Below are positions 52,796-60,773 of a stretch of 64,000 bases of DNA, piece after piece. The stretch spans positions 1-64,000 of the forward strand of contig NZ_VUYU01000020.1 in the NCBI RefSeq assembly GCF_011682065.1. The letters are read 5' to 3'. The stretch's first letter is position 1. Every line of letters starts with the position of its first letter. The stretch is from Massilia rubra (GTDB lineage Bacteria > Pseudomonadota > Gammaproteobacteria > Burkholderiales > Burkholderiaceae_D). The notes beneath the pieces are model-generated. The model made no database searches. It was not told the origin of the DNA and saw only the letters and a program-made list of their open reading frames with translations. The translations under genes were made by a program, and so were the position numbers.

Positions 52796-53557
52796 ATGAA
52801 AATTTGCATGGTGTCCGTGAACAGCACATTCAAGCTAGCCGCCGTCACCGTCCTCGCGACGGTTTTCGGCGCGTTCAATGCCGCCGCCCAAACTACCCTC
52901 ATTCAACAGGAGAAAAGCATGACCCACAAAGCGTATGTCTATACTGAACTACAACTTTCCGTCCCGTTCGAAAACGTGCCGTGGAAGCGAATCAACGACA
53001 GCATCAAGAAGCAGCCGGGCTTCATCAACAAGACCTGGCTTGCGGGCGTCGGCAACCATTCCGCAGGGGGACTGTATGCCTTTGATACGATCGAAAACGC
53101 GCAGAAGTTCGTGACGGGCTACTTCCCGGAAGAAGCACGCAGTTTTGGCGTCGCACAAACGACACGGGTATTCGACGCCGCAGCGACCGAAGCGGCGAGC
53201 CGGGAAATGAACTCGGTTCACTATGATGGCAAGATCGACGTCAAGCCCGGTGCCTACGTCTATACGGAAGTGCAACTGCATGCCATGCCCTTCGACCAGG
53301 CTGTGCCTTGGCGCAAACTCAATCCGGTCCTGAAGCGCCAGCCAGGTCTATTGTCGAAGACCTGGCTGTCCGGTGTACATAGCGGAACCCCAGGAGGGCT
53401 GTACGCGTTCGACACGGTCGAGAATGCCCGCAAGTTCGCGGTGGACTACTTCCCGACGGAGGCGACCGCTCTGAACGCCGCTTTCTACACCCGAATATTT
53501 GATGCGAACGTGACCGAAATCGCGAGCCGGGACATGCACTCGCCGTACTACCGCTAG
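52796..53557 (+). CDS. Secreted YdhR-like protein with two tandem copies
   Basis: 253 aa. Signal peptide (LAAVTVLATVFGAFNAAAQ), then two repeats of ~100 residues. Copy 1 has YVYTELQLSVPFENVPWKRI, PGFINKTWLAGVGNHSAGGL, YAFDTIENAQKFVTGYFPEE; copy 2 has YVYTEVQLHAMPFDQAVPWR, PGLLSKTWLSGVHSGTPGGL, YAFDTVENARKFAVDYFPTE. Both have the YdhR-like monooxygenase pattern of the dimeric alpha/beta-barrel fold; a fused pair could form the dimer in one chain. YdhR-like proteins are usually cytoplasmic, so the signal peptide is unusual. It follows the operator array and precedes the glyoxalase gene by 78 bp; both are likely controlled by the TetR protein. Confidence 0.8.
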   Translation: MKICMVSVNSTFKLAAVTVLATVFGAFNAAAQTTLIQQEKSMTHKAYVYTELQLSVPFENVPWKRINDSIKKQPGFINKTWLAGVGNHSAGGLYAFDTIENAQKFVTGYFPEEARSFGVAQTTRVFDAAATEAASREMNSVHYDGKIDVKPGAYVYTEVQLHAMPFDQAVPWRKLNPVLKRQPGLLSKTWLSGVHSGTPGGLYAFDTVENARKFAVDYFPTEATALNAAFYTRIFDANVTEIASRDMHSPYYR

Positions 53558-53635
53558 CCAACTGCAGGTGAAGCTCAGCCTGTGCGCGGGGCTTCTTTTA
53601 CGCTTACCCATTACCGCCAAAGATTGGAGGAACAC

Positions 53636-54115
53636 ATGTCGCTCGCCCCCGGGAAGGCGCCGCCGAATATCACAGTCAATTCAGCGCCGGCGTCCCAAGC
53701 CGGGGCGATCATCGCCGGCCGCATGTTGCACACAATGCTAAGGGTGCGGGACTTGGACGTCTCGCTCGATTTCTACCAGCGCATTTGCGGCATGCGGCTG
53801 TTGCGGCGCATGGACTTCAGCGAGGGACGATTCACGCTGGCCTTCGTCGGCTATGGCGAGGAGAACGACACCACGGTGCTGGAGCTCACGCACAACTGGG
53901 ACCAGCGTGCATATGCAATAGGAACCGCATATGGGCATATTGCGATCGGCGTAGCGGATATATTCGCTGCCACGCAGGACGCGGCGGCCGCCGGTGCGAA
54001 AGTGACACGTGCTGCCGGGCCATTGCAAGGTGACAGGAACGAGATCATTGCCTTTATCGAAGATCCGGACGGCTACAAGGTGGAGCTGATCCAGCACAAG
54101 GCGAGCACGGCATAA
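53636..54115 (+). CDS. gloA: Glyoxalase I-like protein (lactoylglutathione lyase)
   Basis: 159 aa from MSLAPGKAPPNITVNSAPAS (GGAGG 6 nt before ATG). Glyoxalase I converts the methylglyoxal-glutathione hemithioacetal to lactoylglutathione. The core is RMLHTMLRVRDLDVSLDFYQ, GMRLLRRMDFSEGRFTLAFV, NDTTVLELTHNWDQRAYAIG, YGHIAIGVADIFAATQDAAA and EDPDGYKVELIQ. The four metal ligands His (LHTML), Glu (VLELTHN), His (YGHIAIGV) and Glu (YKVELIQ) are all present. A ~30-residue N-terminal extension is unusual. It is in one unit with the YdhR-like gene, suggesting TetR-controlled aldehyde or electrophile detoxification. Confidence 0.88.
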   Translation: MSLAPGKAPPNITVNSAPASQAGAIIAGRMLHTMLRVRDLDVSLDFYQRICGMRLLRRMDFSEGRFTLAFVGYGEENDTTVLELTHNWDQRAYAIGTAYGHIAIGVADIFAATQDAAAAGAKVTRAAGPLQGDRNEIIAFIEDPDGYKVELIQHKASTA

Positions 54116-54264
54116 AATTAACCATGTTTCAAAGTCGACGCACTTTGCTCACGTGGTCTGGTCGGGGCCAACAAACGAGGGTTTGTCTCACTCCCGCGTC
54201 CGACCAGCGAGCGGCGGGTAGCTCAAGCACAACGACAATCCACAATCCCTTTCCAATATTCAAA

Positions 54265-54345
54265 GTCCAGCTAGGCCGGTCGCTCAAGAACCTGATCGAG
54301 TTGGTCGAGCGGCTTGAAGCGGCCAAGGTGGGGCTGCGCAGCCGA
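54265..54345 (+). pseudogene. Remnant of a serine recombinase (resolvase)
   Basis: In a longer unrelated frame, QLGRSLKNLIELVERLEAAK and VGLRS match the RLGRS-helix segment of resolvase-type recombinases that follows the catalytic core. The catalytic Ser and the DNA-binding end are missing. The surrounding 54116-54574 has no other gene and is probably decayed mobile DNA. Confidence 0.5.
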
Positions 54346-54574
54346 AGCCGTGCGCGAATACCAGTGTGGCCGGACCGTACCCGCGCATCTTGACGTTGTT
54401 GCGGTGTTCAATGCGCATGCCAGAGCCAGATAAATCGTGCGCCAGCGTGGGCGCCGTCGACGCCGATTATAGCAAGGGCATGCGCTGGCGTGCGCGCGGC
54501 TGCTCGCTGCGGAAGCGCCGATGTTGCATAATTATGGATCGGAAATGCATGCTATCCATAACAAGGGGAATCGA

Positions 54575-55246
54575 GTGAACAAGCATCTGCAGCATTGTGG
54601 CGCCGTGCTGGCCGTCCTGGCGGCGGGAACCACGCAGGCGGCGAGCCTGGCATTGACCTGTGGCGACAGCGGCAAGGCCGGTTTGGAAGCGAAGCGCATC
54701 AAGGCGATGGCCGCCGGCGTGGTCAAGCGGCAATCGAAGCATGTGTTGCAGGTCGAGGCCGCCGGCAAGACGCTGGCATTCACCGACAAGCCGCCTTACG
54801 ACGAGCCGCTGGACGGTGAACGCTATGCATTTTGCGAGCGAAAGGAGGGCTTCATCCTGCTCGCCCATGTCAATGGCGACGAGTTGACGGGCAAGCTGGT
54901 TAACGAAGCAACGGGCAAGGTCGGCCCCGGCGGCGACGCCGTGCTGTTTTCGGCCGACCGGCGCGCCTACCTGGCCACGTCGCAGGACAACGGCAGGGAT
55001 GGCGCCACCTGGACTGTCTATGCGCTCGACGGCCGCCAGTCCTGGACCGGGGGCGATTATCTCCTGCATCCCACCAAACCGGACTACAAGGCGGCCGAGC
55101 TGTCAGAAGAACGCTGGGAGGCGAACGGCGAACTGAGCGCGCAGGCGCGGTGCATCGAAGGCAAAATGGCGCCGTGGCGGGTCAAGCTGGTCAAGTCCGG
55201 CGGCACCTGGAATTGGCACCCCCACCGCAAGTGCCCGGATGCATGA
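54575..55246 (+). CDS. Secreted protein of unknown function
   Basis: 223 aa from a GTG start with AAGGGGA 5 nt upstream; a longer ATG frame at 54521 lacks a ribosome site. Signal peptide LQHCGAVLAVLAAGTTQAAS, then a globular domain with LTCGDSGKAGLEAKRIKAMA, FTDKPPYDEPLDGERYAFCE, GFILLAHVNGDELTGKLVNE, RRAYLATSQDNGRDGATWTV and a C-terminal WRVKLVKSGGTWNWHPHRKC. Two to four Cys may pair. No family is recognised. It is convergent with the small gene of the siderophore-receptor unit (36 bp between stops). Confidence 0.7.
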   Translation: MNKHLQHCGAVLAVLAAGTTQAASLALTCGDSGKAGLEAKRIKAMAAGVVKRQSKHVLQVEAAGKTLAFTDKPPYDEPLDGERYAFCERKEGFILLAHVNGDELTGKLVNEATGKVGPGGDAVLFSADRRAYLATSQDNGRDGATWTVYALDGRQSWTGGDYLLHPTKPDYKAAELSEERWEANGELSAQARCIEGKMAPWRVKLVKSGGTWNWHPHRKCPDA

Positions 55247-55282
55247 TTGGCTGCGCAGCGGTATCATGCCGCAACCGCGCGA

Positions 55283-55777
55283 TCAGCGCATCAGCTGCGG
55301 GTCCGGAGCGAGATACGCGGCCGGCTGCGCCGTGGCGGCCCCATCGAGCCGCGTACACAGCGCTTCCATCGTGGCCATGGACTCGCGCAGGCCGGCCAGG
55401 CCCGACTGCGCCTCCAGCAGGCACACCCACGGATCGATCCCGAAGCGCTGGGCCGCGTGCCAGTCGGCCCAGTCGTATTCCAGGGTCAGCCTGAACAGGT
55501 CGCCGGGGCTGGCGTCGGCCTGGATCAGCGCTTCCTGGCCGACGACGTACAAGGCCAGCGCCAGCGCCAGCACGCCGCCCTCGCGCTGGCGCAGCAGGGT
55601 GCACAGCTCGTCGGTCTGAAGCAGCTTCATCGGTTTTGCCTGCACCGCCGCCACCCGCCGCGCCAGGCCGCCGCCCGCATCGGGCAGGGGCGCCGTGCCG
55701 TTGACGTCGTCGAGCGAGCGGTCGAGGAAGCTGTCGGGCAGGAACAGGCTGACGATCGGATAGATTGCCTGGATCAT
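55283..55777 (-). CDS. Conserved-looking small protein downstream of a siderophore receptor
   Basis: 164 aa, soluble, starting MIQAIYPIVSLFLPDSFLDR. Features are VQAKPMKLLQTDELCTLLRQ, LALALYVVGQEALIQADASP, GDLFRLTLEYDWADWHAAQR and FGIDPWVCLLEAQSGLAGLR. The family is not recognised. It starts 12 bp after the TonB receptor stop, in the same transcription unit, so a role in iron uptake or its control is likely. Confidence 0.7.
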   Translation of the reverse strand: MIQAIYPIVSLFLPDSFLDRSLDDVNGTAPLPDAGGGLARRVAAVQAKPMKLLQTDELCTLLRQREGGVLALALALYVVGQEALIQADASPGDLFRLTLEYDWADWHAAQRFGIDPWVCLLEAQSGLAGLRESMATMEALCTRLDGAATAQPAAYLAPDPQLMR

Positions 55778-55789
55778 GGCGCTCGTGCC

Positions 55790-57991
55790 TCAGAACGCCA
55801 GGCTGCCCGACAACACCACGGTGCGCGGGGTCGCCGCCACCAGGTAGCCGGCGTCGAACGAGGAGCCGGTCGAGGCCCAATAGTTGCGGTTGGCGGCATT
55901 GTCGATGCGCGCGCGCAGGGTCAGCGTGCGCGCGCCGATGCTGGTCAGGTAACGCGCACCGATGTCGATGCGGGTCCAGGCCGGCACTTGCTTGGTATTG
56001 GCCAGGTCGGCATATTGGGTCGAGGTGTACAGCGAGCGCAGATTGACGCTCAGGCCGGACACGCCGGGCACATCCCATTCGGCGCTGGCGTTTAGCTGCG
56101 TTTTCGGGGCGCCGATGGCGTGCTTGCCGTTGTTGGCGGCGATGTTGGTGTTGCCCTGTTCGGTATCGAGCAGGGTCAGGCCGCCCAGCAGGCGCACGCC
56201 GCGCAGCGGAGCGCCGAACAGCGACAATTCCACGCCTTGGTTGCTTTGTTCGCCGAACAGGCCGGCCACATCGCCCTGGATGGCCAGCAACGGTTTGGCG
56301 GTCGTAAACACCGCCGCGCTCATGCCGAGTTTGCCGCCGTCATACTTGACGCCGGCTTCCTTCTGTTTCGACTTGTACGGCGAAAACACTTCGCCGAGAT
56401 TGGCCACCTGGCGCCCGGCCGCGGTGTTGCCGCTGGCCACAGGTCCCTTGACCAGGGCTTCGATGTAGTTCGCATACACCGACACGCGCTTGTTGACCTT
56501 GTACACCACGCTGGCCACCGGGGTGTTGGCGCTGCCGTCGTACTGCGAGGTTTGCTGCGCGCTGCCGTAGGCGAAACCGGCATCCTTGATGGTCTGGCGG
56601 CGCAGGCCGAGGGTGATCATCACATTGTCGTCGAGCAGGGAAACGGTATCGGCCACGGCGTAGCTGGTGAGGATGGTTTTTTGCGTGATGCGCGGGTCGC
56701 TCATCACCCCGCCGGTGAAGAAATCGGGCAGTGGCGCGGCTGCGTCGAGCGGGTGGTAGATGTTGGTCGGCACGCCGGCAAAATTGCTGATCGCGTAGGC
56801 ATTTTTCGCTTCGTTCCAATGTCCCGACCAACTGGCCACCAGCGCGTGCGCGAGCGCGCCGGTACGCACCCTGGCGCGCAGGCCGAGTTCGCCGGTGCGG
56901 ATTTCCTGCTTGCGCGCATTGTCGAAGCGGTACACGCTGGCATTGCCGTCGAGCGAAGACAGCGCCGGCTCGCCCAGGCTGTTCGATTCCTTGGTGGACC
57001 GGGTGCCCACGGCCGCCCAGGCGGTCATCTCGTTGCCGAGATCAACTTCGGCGCGCATCGTGCCGAATACATCGCGCTCCCTGGAAAAGCTCCAGGGCTG
57101 GCCGAAGTTACGCCTGGCGTCGGGCGCGCCGGGAATGGCGGCGATGCCGGCCGTGCCGACGCTCGGACGCGGTGCGTCGAGGTCGAAATCCTGGTAGCCC
57201 GCATCGGCCGACAGGCGCAGCGCGCGCGCGCGGTAATCGAGGCCCACCGAGAACATGCTCACCCCGTGTTCTTCGCGCGCCACACTGGTTTCGCCGCCGC
57301 GTTTGGCGGCATTGAGGCGCATGCCGAACTGCTGCTGGTCGCCAAAGCGGCGGCCGAGGTCGATTGCGGCGTAGGCATGGCCGCCACTCTCGACGCCGAC
57401 TGTTACTTCGGTCAGCGGACTGTTGCCGGCGCGCTTGGGCATCAGGTTGATGGCGCCGCCGCTGCCGCTGCCGCCCGGCGCGGCCCCGTTCAGGAACGCG
57501 CTGGCGCCGCGAAACACTTCCACCCGTTCCAGCAGTTCGGGCGAGACATACTGGCGCGGCAGCACGCCATACAGGCCGTTGTAGCCGACATCGTCCGAAT
57601 CGAGCGCGAAGCCGCGGATCATATAGACTTCCTGGAAATTGCCGTAGCCGCGGGACAGGCGCACCGCCGGGTCGCTCTGCAGCAGGTCGCCGACGCTGCG
57701 GGCCTGCTGGTCGGCGATGAACTGCTGGGTATAGCTGGTGCTGCTGAACGCCGAATTCATGATGTCCATATTGCCCAGCAAGCCCATGCGCCCGCCGCGC
57801 GCCACCTGCCCGCCGGCATACGCCCGCGACAAGCCTTCCGCCGACGCGTCGGCCGACGCCGTTACGGTGACGGTGGGAATGGCGGCGTCGCTCTCGACGG
57901 CGCTGGTCTGCGCCTGCGCCTGCGCGGCGAAGCTGGCCAGCAGGAAGGCGGCGAGGGCGAAAGGGGTGGGGGCGAAGTGAGGCTTATGCAT
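55790..57991 (-). CDS. TonB-dependent siderophore receptor
   Basis: 733 aa. Signal peptide FALAAFLLASFAAQAQAQ, TonB-box-like PTVTVTASAD, plug domain with SYTQQFIADQQARSVGDLLQ, PAVRLSRGYGNFQEVYMIRG, YVSPELLERVEVFRGASAFL and PGGSGSGGAINLMPKRAGNS. The barrel ends in TPRTVVLSGSLAF with terminal Phe. The length and plug sequence fit FhuA/FpvA-type ferric-siderophore receptors of the hydroxamate or pyoverdine type. A Fur box lies upstream in the divergent promoter with the PepSY gene, so expression rises when iron is scarce. Downstream is a 164-aa gene. Confidence 0.93.
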   Translation of the reverse strand: MHKPHFAPTPFALAAFLLASFAAQAQAQTSAVESDAAIPTVTVTASADASAEGLSRAYAGGQVARGGRMGLLGNMDIMNSAFSSTSYTQQFIADQQARSVGDLLQSDPAVRLSRGYGNFQEVYMIRGFALDSDDVGYNGLYGVLPRQYVSPELLERVEVFRGASAFLNGAAPGGSGSGGAINLMPKRAGNSPLTEVTVGVESGGHAYAAIDLGRRFGDQQQFGMRLNAAKRGGETSVAREEHGVSMFSVGLDYRARALRLSADAGYQDFDLDAPRPSVGTAGIAAIPGAPDARRNFGQPWSFSRERDVFGTMRAEVDLGNEMTAWAAVGTRSTKESNSLGEPALSSLDGNASVYRFDNARKQEIRTGELGLRARVRTGALAHALVASWSGHWNEAKNAYAISNFAGVPTNIYHPLDAAAPLPDFFTGGVMSDPRITQKTILTSYAVADTVSLLDDNVMITLGLRRQTIKDAGFAYGSAQQTSQYDGSANTPVASVVYKVNKRVSVYANYIEALVKGPVASGNTAAGRQVANLGEVFSPYKSKQKEAGVKYDGGKLGMSAAVFTTAKPLLAIQGDVAGLFGEQSNQGVELSLFGAPLRGVRLLGGLTLLDTEQGNTNIAANNGKHAIGAPKTQLNASAEWDVPGVSGLSVNLRSLYTSTQYADLANTKQVPAWTRIDIGARYLTSIGARTLTLRARIDNAANRNYWASTGSSFDAGYLVAATPRTVVLSGSLAF

Positions 57992-58063
57992 GGCGGGTTG
58001 TCAGTAAGTCAGGTGGAAACGATTCCCATTATAAACTGCCAGGTGCGCAGGTTTCTGGTAATT

Positions 58064-58082
58064 GAGAATGATCTCCATTATC
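58064..58082. promoter_or_regulatory. Fur box between receptor and PepSY genes
   Basis: GAGAATGATCTCCATTATC matches the 19-bp consensus GATAATGATAATCATTATC at 15 positions. It lies ~75 bp from the receptor start and ~45 bp from the PepSY start, inside the divergent promoter region, so Fur should control both directions. Confidence 0.7.
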
Positions 58083-58126
58083 ATTCGCGTTTAGCCACTG
58101 TGCCAGCCTGCCCGGCGCCCTCTGTC

Positions 58127-59269
58127 ATGACACCGAATACCGTCCGCCGCTGGGCCTGGATACACAAGTGGACCAGCCTGGTCTGCACGATCTTCATGCT
58201 GCTGCTGTGCCTGACCGGCCTGCCGCTGATCTTCCATCACCAGATCGGGGAACTGCTGGGCAACGAGATCGTCGCGCCCGAGATGGCGCCCGGCACGCCC
58301 AAGGCCAGTGTCGACACCGTGATCGGCGCCGGCCTGGCCCTGTATCCGGACATGGTGATGCAATACATGTCGCAGGAAGCCGACGACGACAAGATCTGGC
58401 ACCTTACCGTGGGCAAGACCCGGCTCGACCCGGATTTCAAGTCGATCGCGGTCGATTCCCGCACCGGCAAAGTGATCCGGGAAAACAAGTTCGAAGGCAC
58501 CTTCATGAACATCATGCTGCGCCTGCACGCGGACCTGTTTGCCGGGCTGTGGGGCATGCTGTTTTTGGGGTTGATGGGGTTGCTGTTCCTGATTGCCACG
58601 GTGTCCGGCGTGGTGCTGTACGCGCCCTTCATGCGCAAGTTGCAATTTGGCACCGTGCGGCGCGAGCGCGCCAGCCGCCTCAAGTGGCTCGACATGCATA
58701 ACCTGCTCGGCATCGTCACCCTGGTGTGGGCGCTGGTGGTCGGCGCCACCGGCATGATCAATACCTGGGCCGACCTGCTGCTGAAGTACTGGCAGAACGA
58801 CCAGTTGGCCGCCATGATCGCCCCCTACAAGGACCTGCCCGCGCCGGCCGCGCTGGGGCCGTTGCGGCCGGGGGTCGACGCTGCGCTCAAGCTCGAGCCC
58901 GGCATGCAGGTCGGCTTCATTGCCTGGCCCGGCACCGCGTTTTCCAGTCCCCATCACTACGGCATCTTCATGCACGGCAAGGAAGCGCTGACCTCGCGCC
59001 TGTACAAGCCGGTGCTGGTCGATGCCGTGACTGGCCGCGTGACCGACAGCCGCGACCTGCCGTGGTACCTGACCGGCTTGCTGATTTCCCAGCCATTGCA
59101 CTTTGGCGATTACGGCGGGGTCTGGATGCAAGTCTGGTGGGCCTTGCTCGACATCGCCACCGTCGTGGTGCTGGGCAGCGGGGTCTACCTGTGGCGCAAG
59201 CGCAAGCGCGCGCGCGCCGGCAACCCGCAGCTCAGGGGCGCCGCCGTGGCCGCCGGGAGCGCGCCATGA
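58127..59269 (+). CDS. PepSY-associated membrane protein
   Basis: 380 aa from MTPNTVRRWAWIHKWTSLVC (the open frame extends far upstream but that is antisense to the receptor gene). Four membrane helices: LVCTIFMLLLCLTGLPLIF, LFLGLMGLLFLIATVSGVVL, LLGIVTLVWALVVGATGMIN and WWALLDIATVVVLGSGVYLW, with a basic tail RKRKRARAG. The family (PepSY-TM) is typical beside siderophore receptors and is thought to reduce ferric siderophore complexes. His residues near the helices (WIHKW, RLHADLF, LDMHNLLG, QPLHFGDYG) fit haem or metal binding. The stop overlaps the next start (ATGA). Confidence 0.9.
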   Translation: MTPNTVRRWAWIHKWTSLVCTIFMLLLCLTGLPLIFHHQIGELLGNEIVAPEMAPGTPKASVDTVIGAGLALYPDMVMQYMSQEADDDKIWHLTVGKTRLDPDFKSIAVDSRTGKVIRENKFEGTFMNIMLRLHADLFAGLWGMLFLGLMGLLFLIATVSGVVLYAPFMRKLQFGTVRRERASRLKWLDMHNLLGIVTLVWALVVGATGMINTWADLLLKYWQNDQLAAMIAPYKDLPAPAALGPLRPGVDAALKLEPGMQVGFIAWPGTAFSSPHHYGIFMHGKEALTSRLYKPVLVDAVTGRVTDSRDLPWYLTGLLISQPLHFGDYGGVWMQVWWALLDIATVVVLGSGVYLWRKRKRARAGNPQLRGAAVAAGSAP

Positions 59270-59433
59270 AAGCGCCGTTCCTGGCCCTGTGGGGCTGGCC
59301 CATCGTGTTTGGCGTGCTCACTTGCGTCGGCCTCGTCGCGGCCCTGCTCGGCGATGGCTGGTGGGATGCGGTGTCGGCCGCGACCCTCGGCATGCCGGTG
59401 CTGGCGTGCGCCTGGTATGGCCTGAAGCGCTAG
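59266..59433 (+). CDS. 55-aa membrane protein of the iron-uptake unit
   Basis: MKAPFLALWGWPIVFGVLTC followed by VGLVAALLGDGWWDAVSAAT and LGMPVLACAWYGLKR. Two membrane helices. The ATG overlaps the PepSY stop (ATGA), so it is translationally coupled. Very small membrane partners of this kind accompany PepSY proteins in iron loci; the function is unknown. Confidence 0.75.
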   Translation: MKAPFLALWGWPIVFGVLTCVGLVAALLGDGWWDAVSAATLGMPVLACAWYGLKR

Positions 59434-59786
59434 CCGGCTTGATAGAAAGCCTTCCGGCCGGGGAGCGGCTGTATCTGATGGAACCAGCCCATTCAAGCGT
59501 GCCGCTAGCACGTGCTGTCCTCAATCGCCCCGAGATGCCTTCCACTAACGGATGACCATCCTCCCGCATGAGCTCCGACTTGATTTCTGGTCAAAATGAT
59601 ACGGATGTGATAATTGAATAGAATGCACGATATGTAAATACATATACTCATTGGTTCGCGTCCTTGAAAAGAGGTGCTCTATCAACCGCATCCTCACGAA
59701 ATGGAATTGGCAGCGCAGCCGGACCCAGTAGCGTGCTCTCATTGGGGGCGCCCAAACTTGGAATCAAAACAATGAGGGGAAACTAA
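59434..59786. other. Intergenic stretch, AT-rich
   Basis: About 350 bp with no gene recognised. The part 59560-59680 is markedly AT-rich (TGATAATTGAATAGAATGC) and probably holds the promoter of the next gene. No terminator hairpin with a T-run was found after 59433. Confidence 0.4.
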
Positions 59787-60773
59787 ATGAATATCAAGAG
59801 TTTTTGTAGTCTCGGCGCGATGACATTGCTGTTGACTTTGACGATTCGCCCGACTGTCGCCGCAGAGTATGTTCCTGTGGGCCCGCAGCCCACTCCCGGC
59901 CGGGGACCAGCGTCGGTGGAAGCGGCGCCATCACCTAGCATCTTTGGGAATATCATCTCCAAAGCCTTCGGATCCCGGCAAAGTGTCGTGGAGGTCCGCG
60001 TCCCCAATCCGGACAACAAGCCAATTACTTTCCCCAAGTGCGCGGCCCCACCGACAATCGCCGAGATCGGGGGCAACTTTGACACATATCGGTACACCAT
60101 GAGCCGAAGCGCCGCAGCCAAACTCAACATAGTCGGCGGAATGGGGAGCTCCGAATCGTCCGGCGAAGAGATGATTGCTGTTTTTGAGTTCTCGCGGTCC
60201 AAAGAGTGTCTTGCTACTGACGGTAAAACTAGAATGGTCTACGGTCAAGCTATCCGGACCGTCATGTCATTTGCGAGCGCGGAGGGCAAGATATCCGTTA
60301 GTTTTCCGGTGGTGGCCGCGTCGGCCACCATGGCTGGAAAAACATCCACGGTAAGCGTTAAGAATATCGGTTTCGACGATCCGGCAATGAGGCTTAAAGC
60401 TGTCGCGATGTCGTCAATAAACCTCGACGTGGGCACGTATGCCGAGTTCTCAAAGCTGCACCGTGAACTGATCGACTTGGCTGCCGCGGCTGCAATTCCT
60501 GTTACTGTGGAGCTTCTCGGGATTATCTCGGTCCTTGAGGAAGACGAATACAAGTCGACTTTGCTGTCCGCATATGCAATTCAAGCCATTAAGGATGGAA
60601 AGAGCTGCGCCGATGCAAAAACGAAGCTAAAATCTCCCGACGATACGGTCGCGCTTAAAGTGATTGACTCCACCTATGTCGCCATCGCCGGAGTATGTTC
60701 CGGAACCAGTCCCACAAGCGCGTCCATAACCAAAGCCCAAGAATATTTACGCGGCATGACAGTCAAACGCTGA
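59787..60773 (+). CDS. Secreted protein of unknown function, lower GC
   Basis: 328 aa. GAGGGGA lies 5 nt before ATG. Signal peptide SLGAMTLLLTLTIRPTVAA. Mature part: Pro-rich start (VPVGPQPTPGRGPASVEAAP), then SIFGNIISKAFGSRQSVVEV, CAAPPTIAEIGGNFDTYRYT, GMGSSESSGEEMIAVFEFSR and a hydrophobic stretch LIDLAAAAAIPVTVELLGII. A lipoprotein box is absent. The N-terminal half resembles CsgG/curli-like sequences only weakly, so no function is assigned. Base composition and codon use are AT-richer than neighbours, suggesting recent transfer. Its end overlaps the end of the convergent propeller gene by 11 bp. Confidence 0.65.
   Translation: MNIKSFCSLGAMTLLLTLTIRPTVAAEYVPVGPQPTPGRGPASVEAAPSPSIFGNIISKAFGSRQSVVEVRVPNPDNKPITFPKCAAPPTIAEIGGNFDTYRYTMSRSAAAKLNIVGGMGSSESSGEEMIAVFEFSRSKECLATDGKTRMVYGQAIRTVMSFASAEGKISVSFPVVAASATMAGKTSTVSVKNIGFDDPAMRLKAVAMSSINLDVGTYAEFSKLHRELIDLAAAAAIPVTVELLGIISVLEEDEYKSTLLSAYAIQAIKDGKSCADAKTKLKSPDDTVALKVIDSTYVAIAGVCSGTSPTSASITKAQEYLRGMTVKR

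Noticed and set aside
54467-55069. 200-residue minus-strand frame
   Set aside because: Complement of a secreted protein with a good signal peptide and GTG start; no homology seen.
56120-58126. 1049-residue plus-strand frame ending in the PepSY protein
   Set aside because: The first ~670 residues are antisense to the TonB siderophore receptor and resemble no protein; the PepSY part begins at the ATG at 58127, where the family homology starts.
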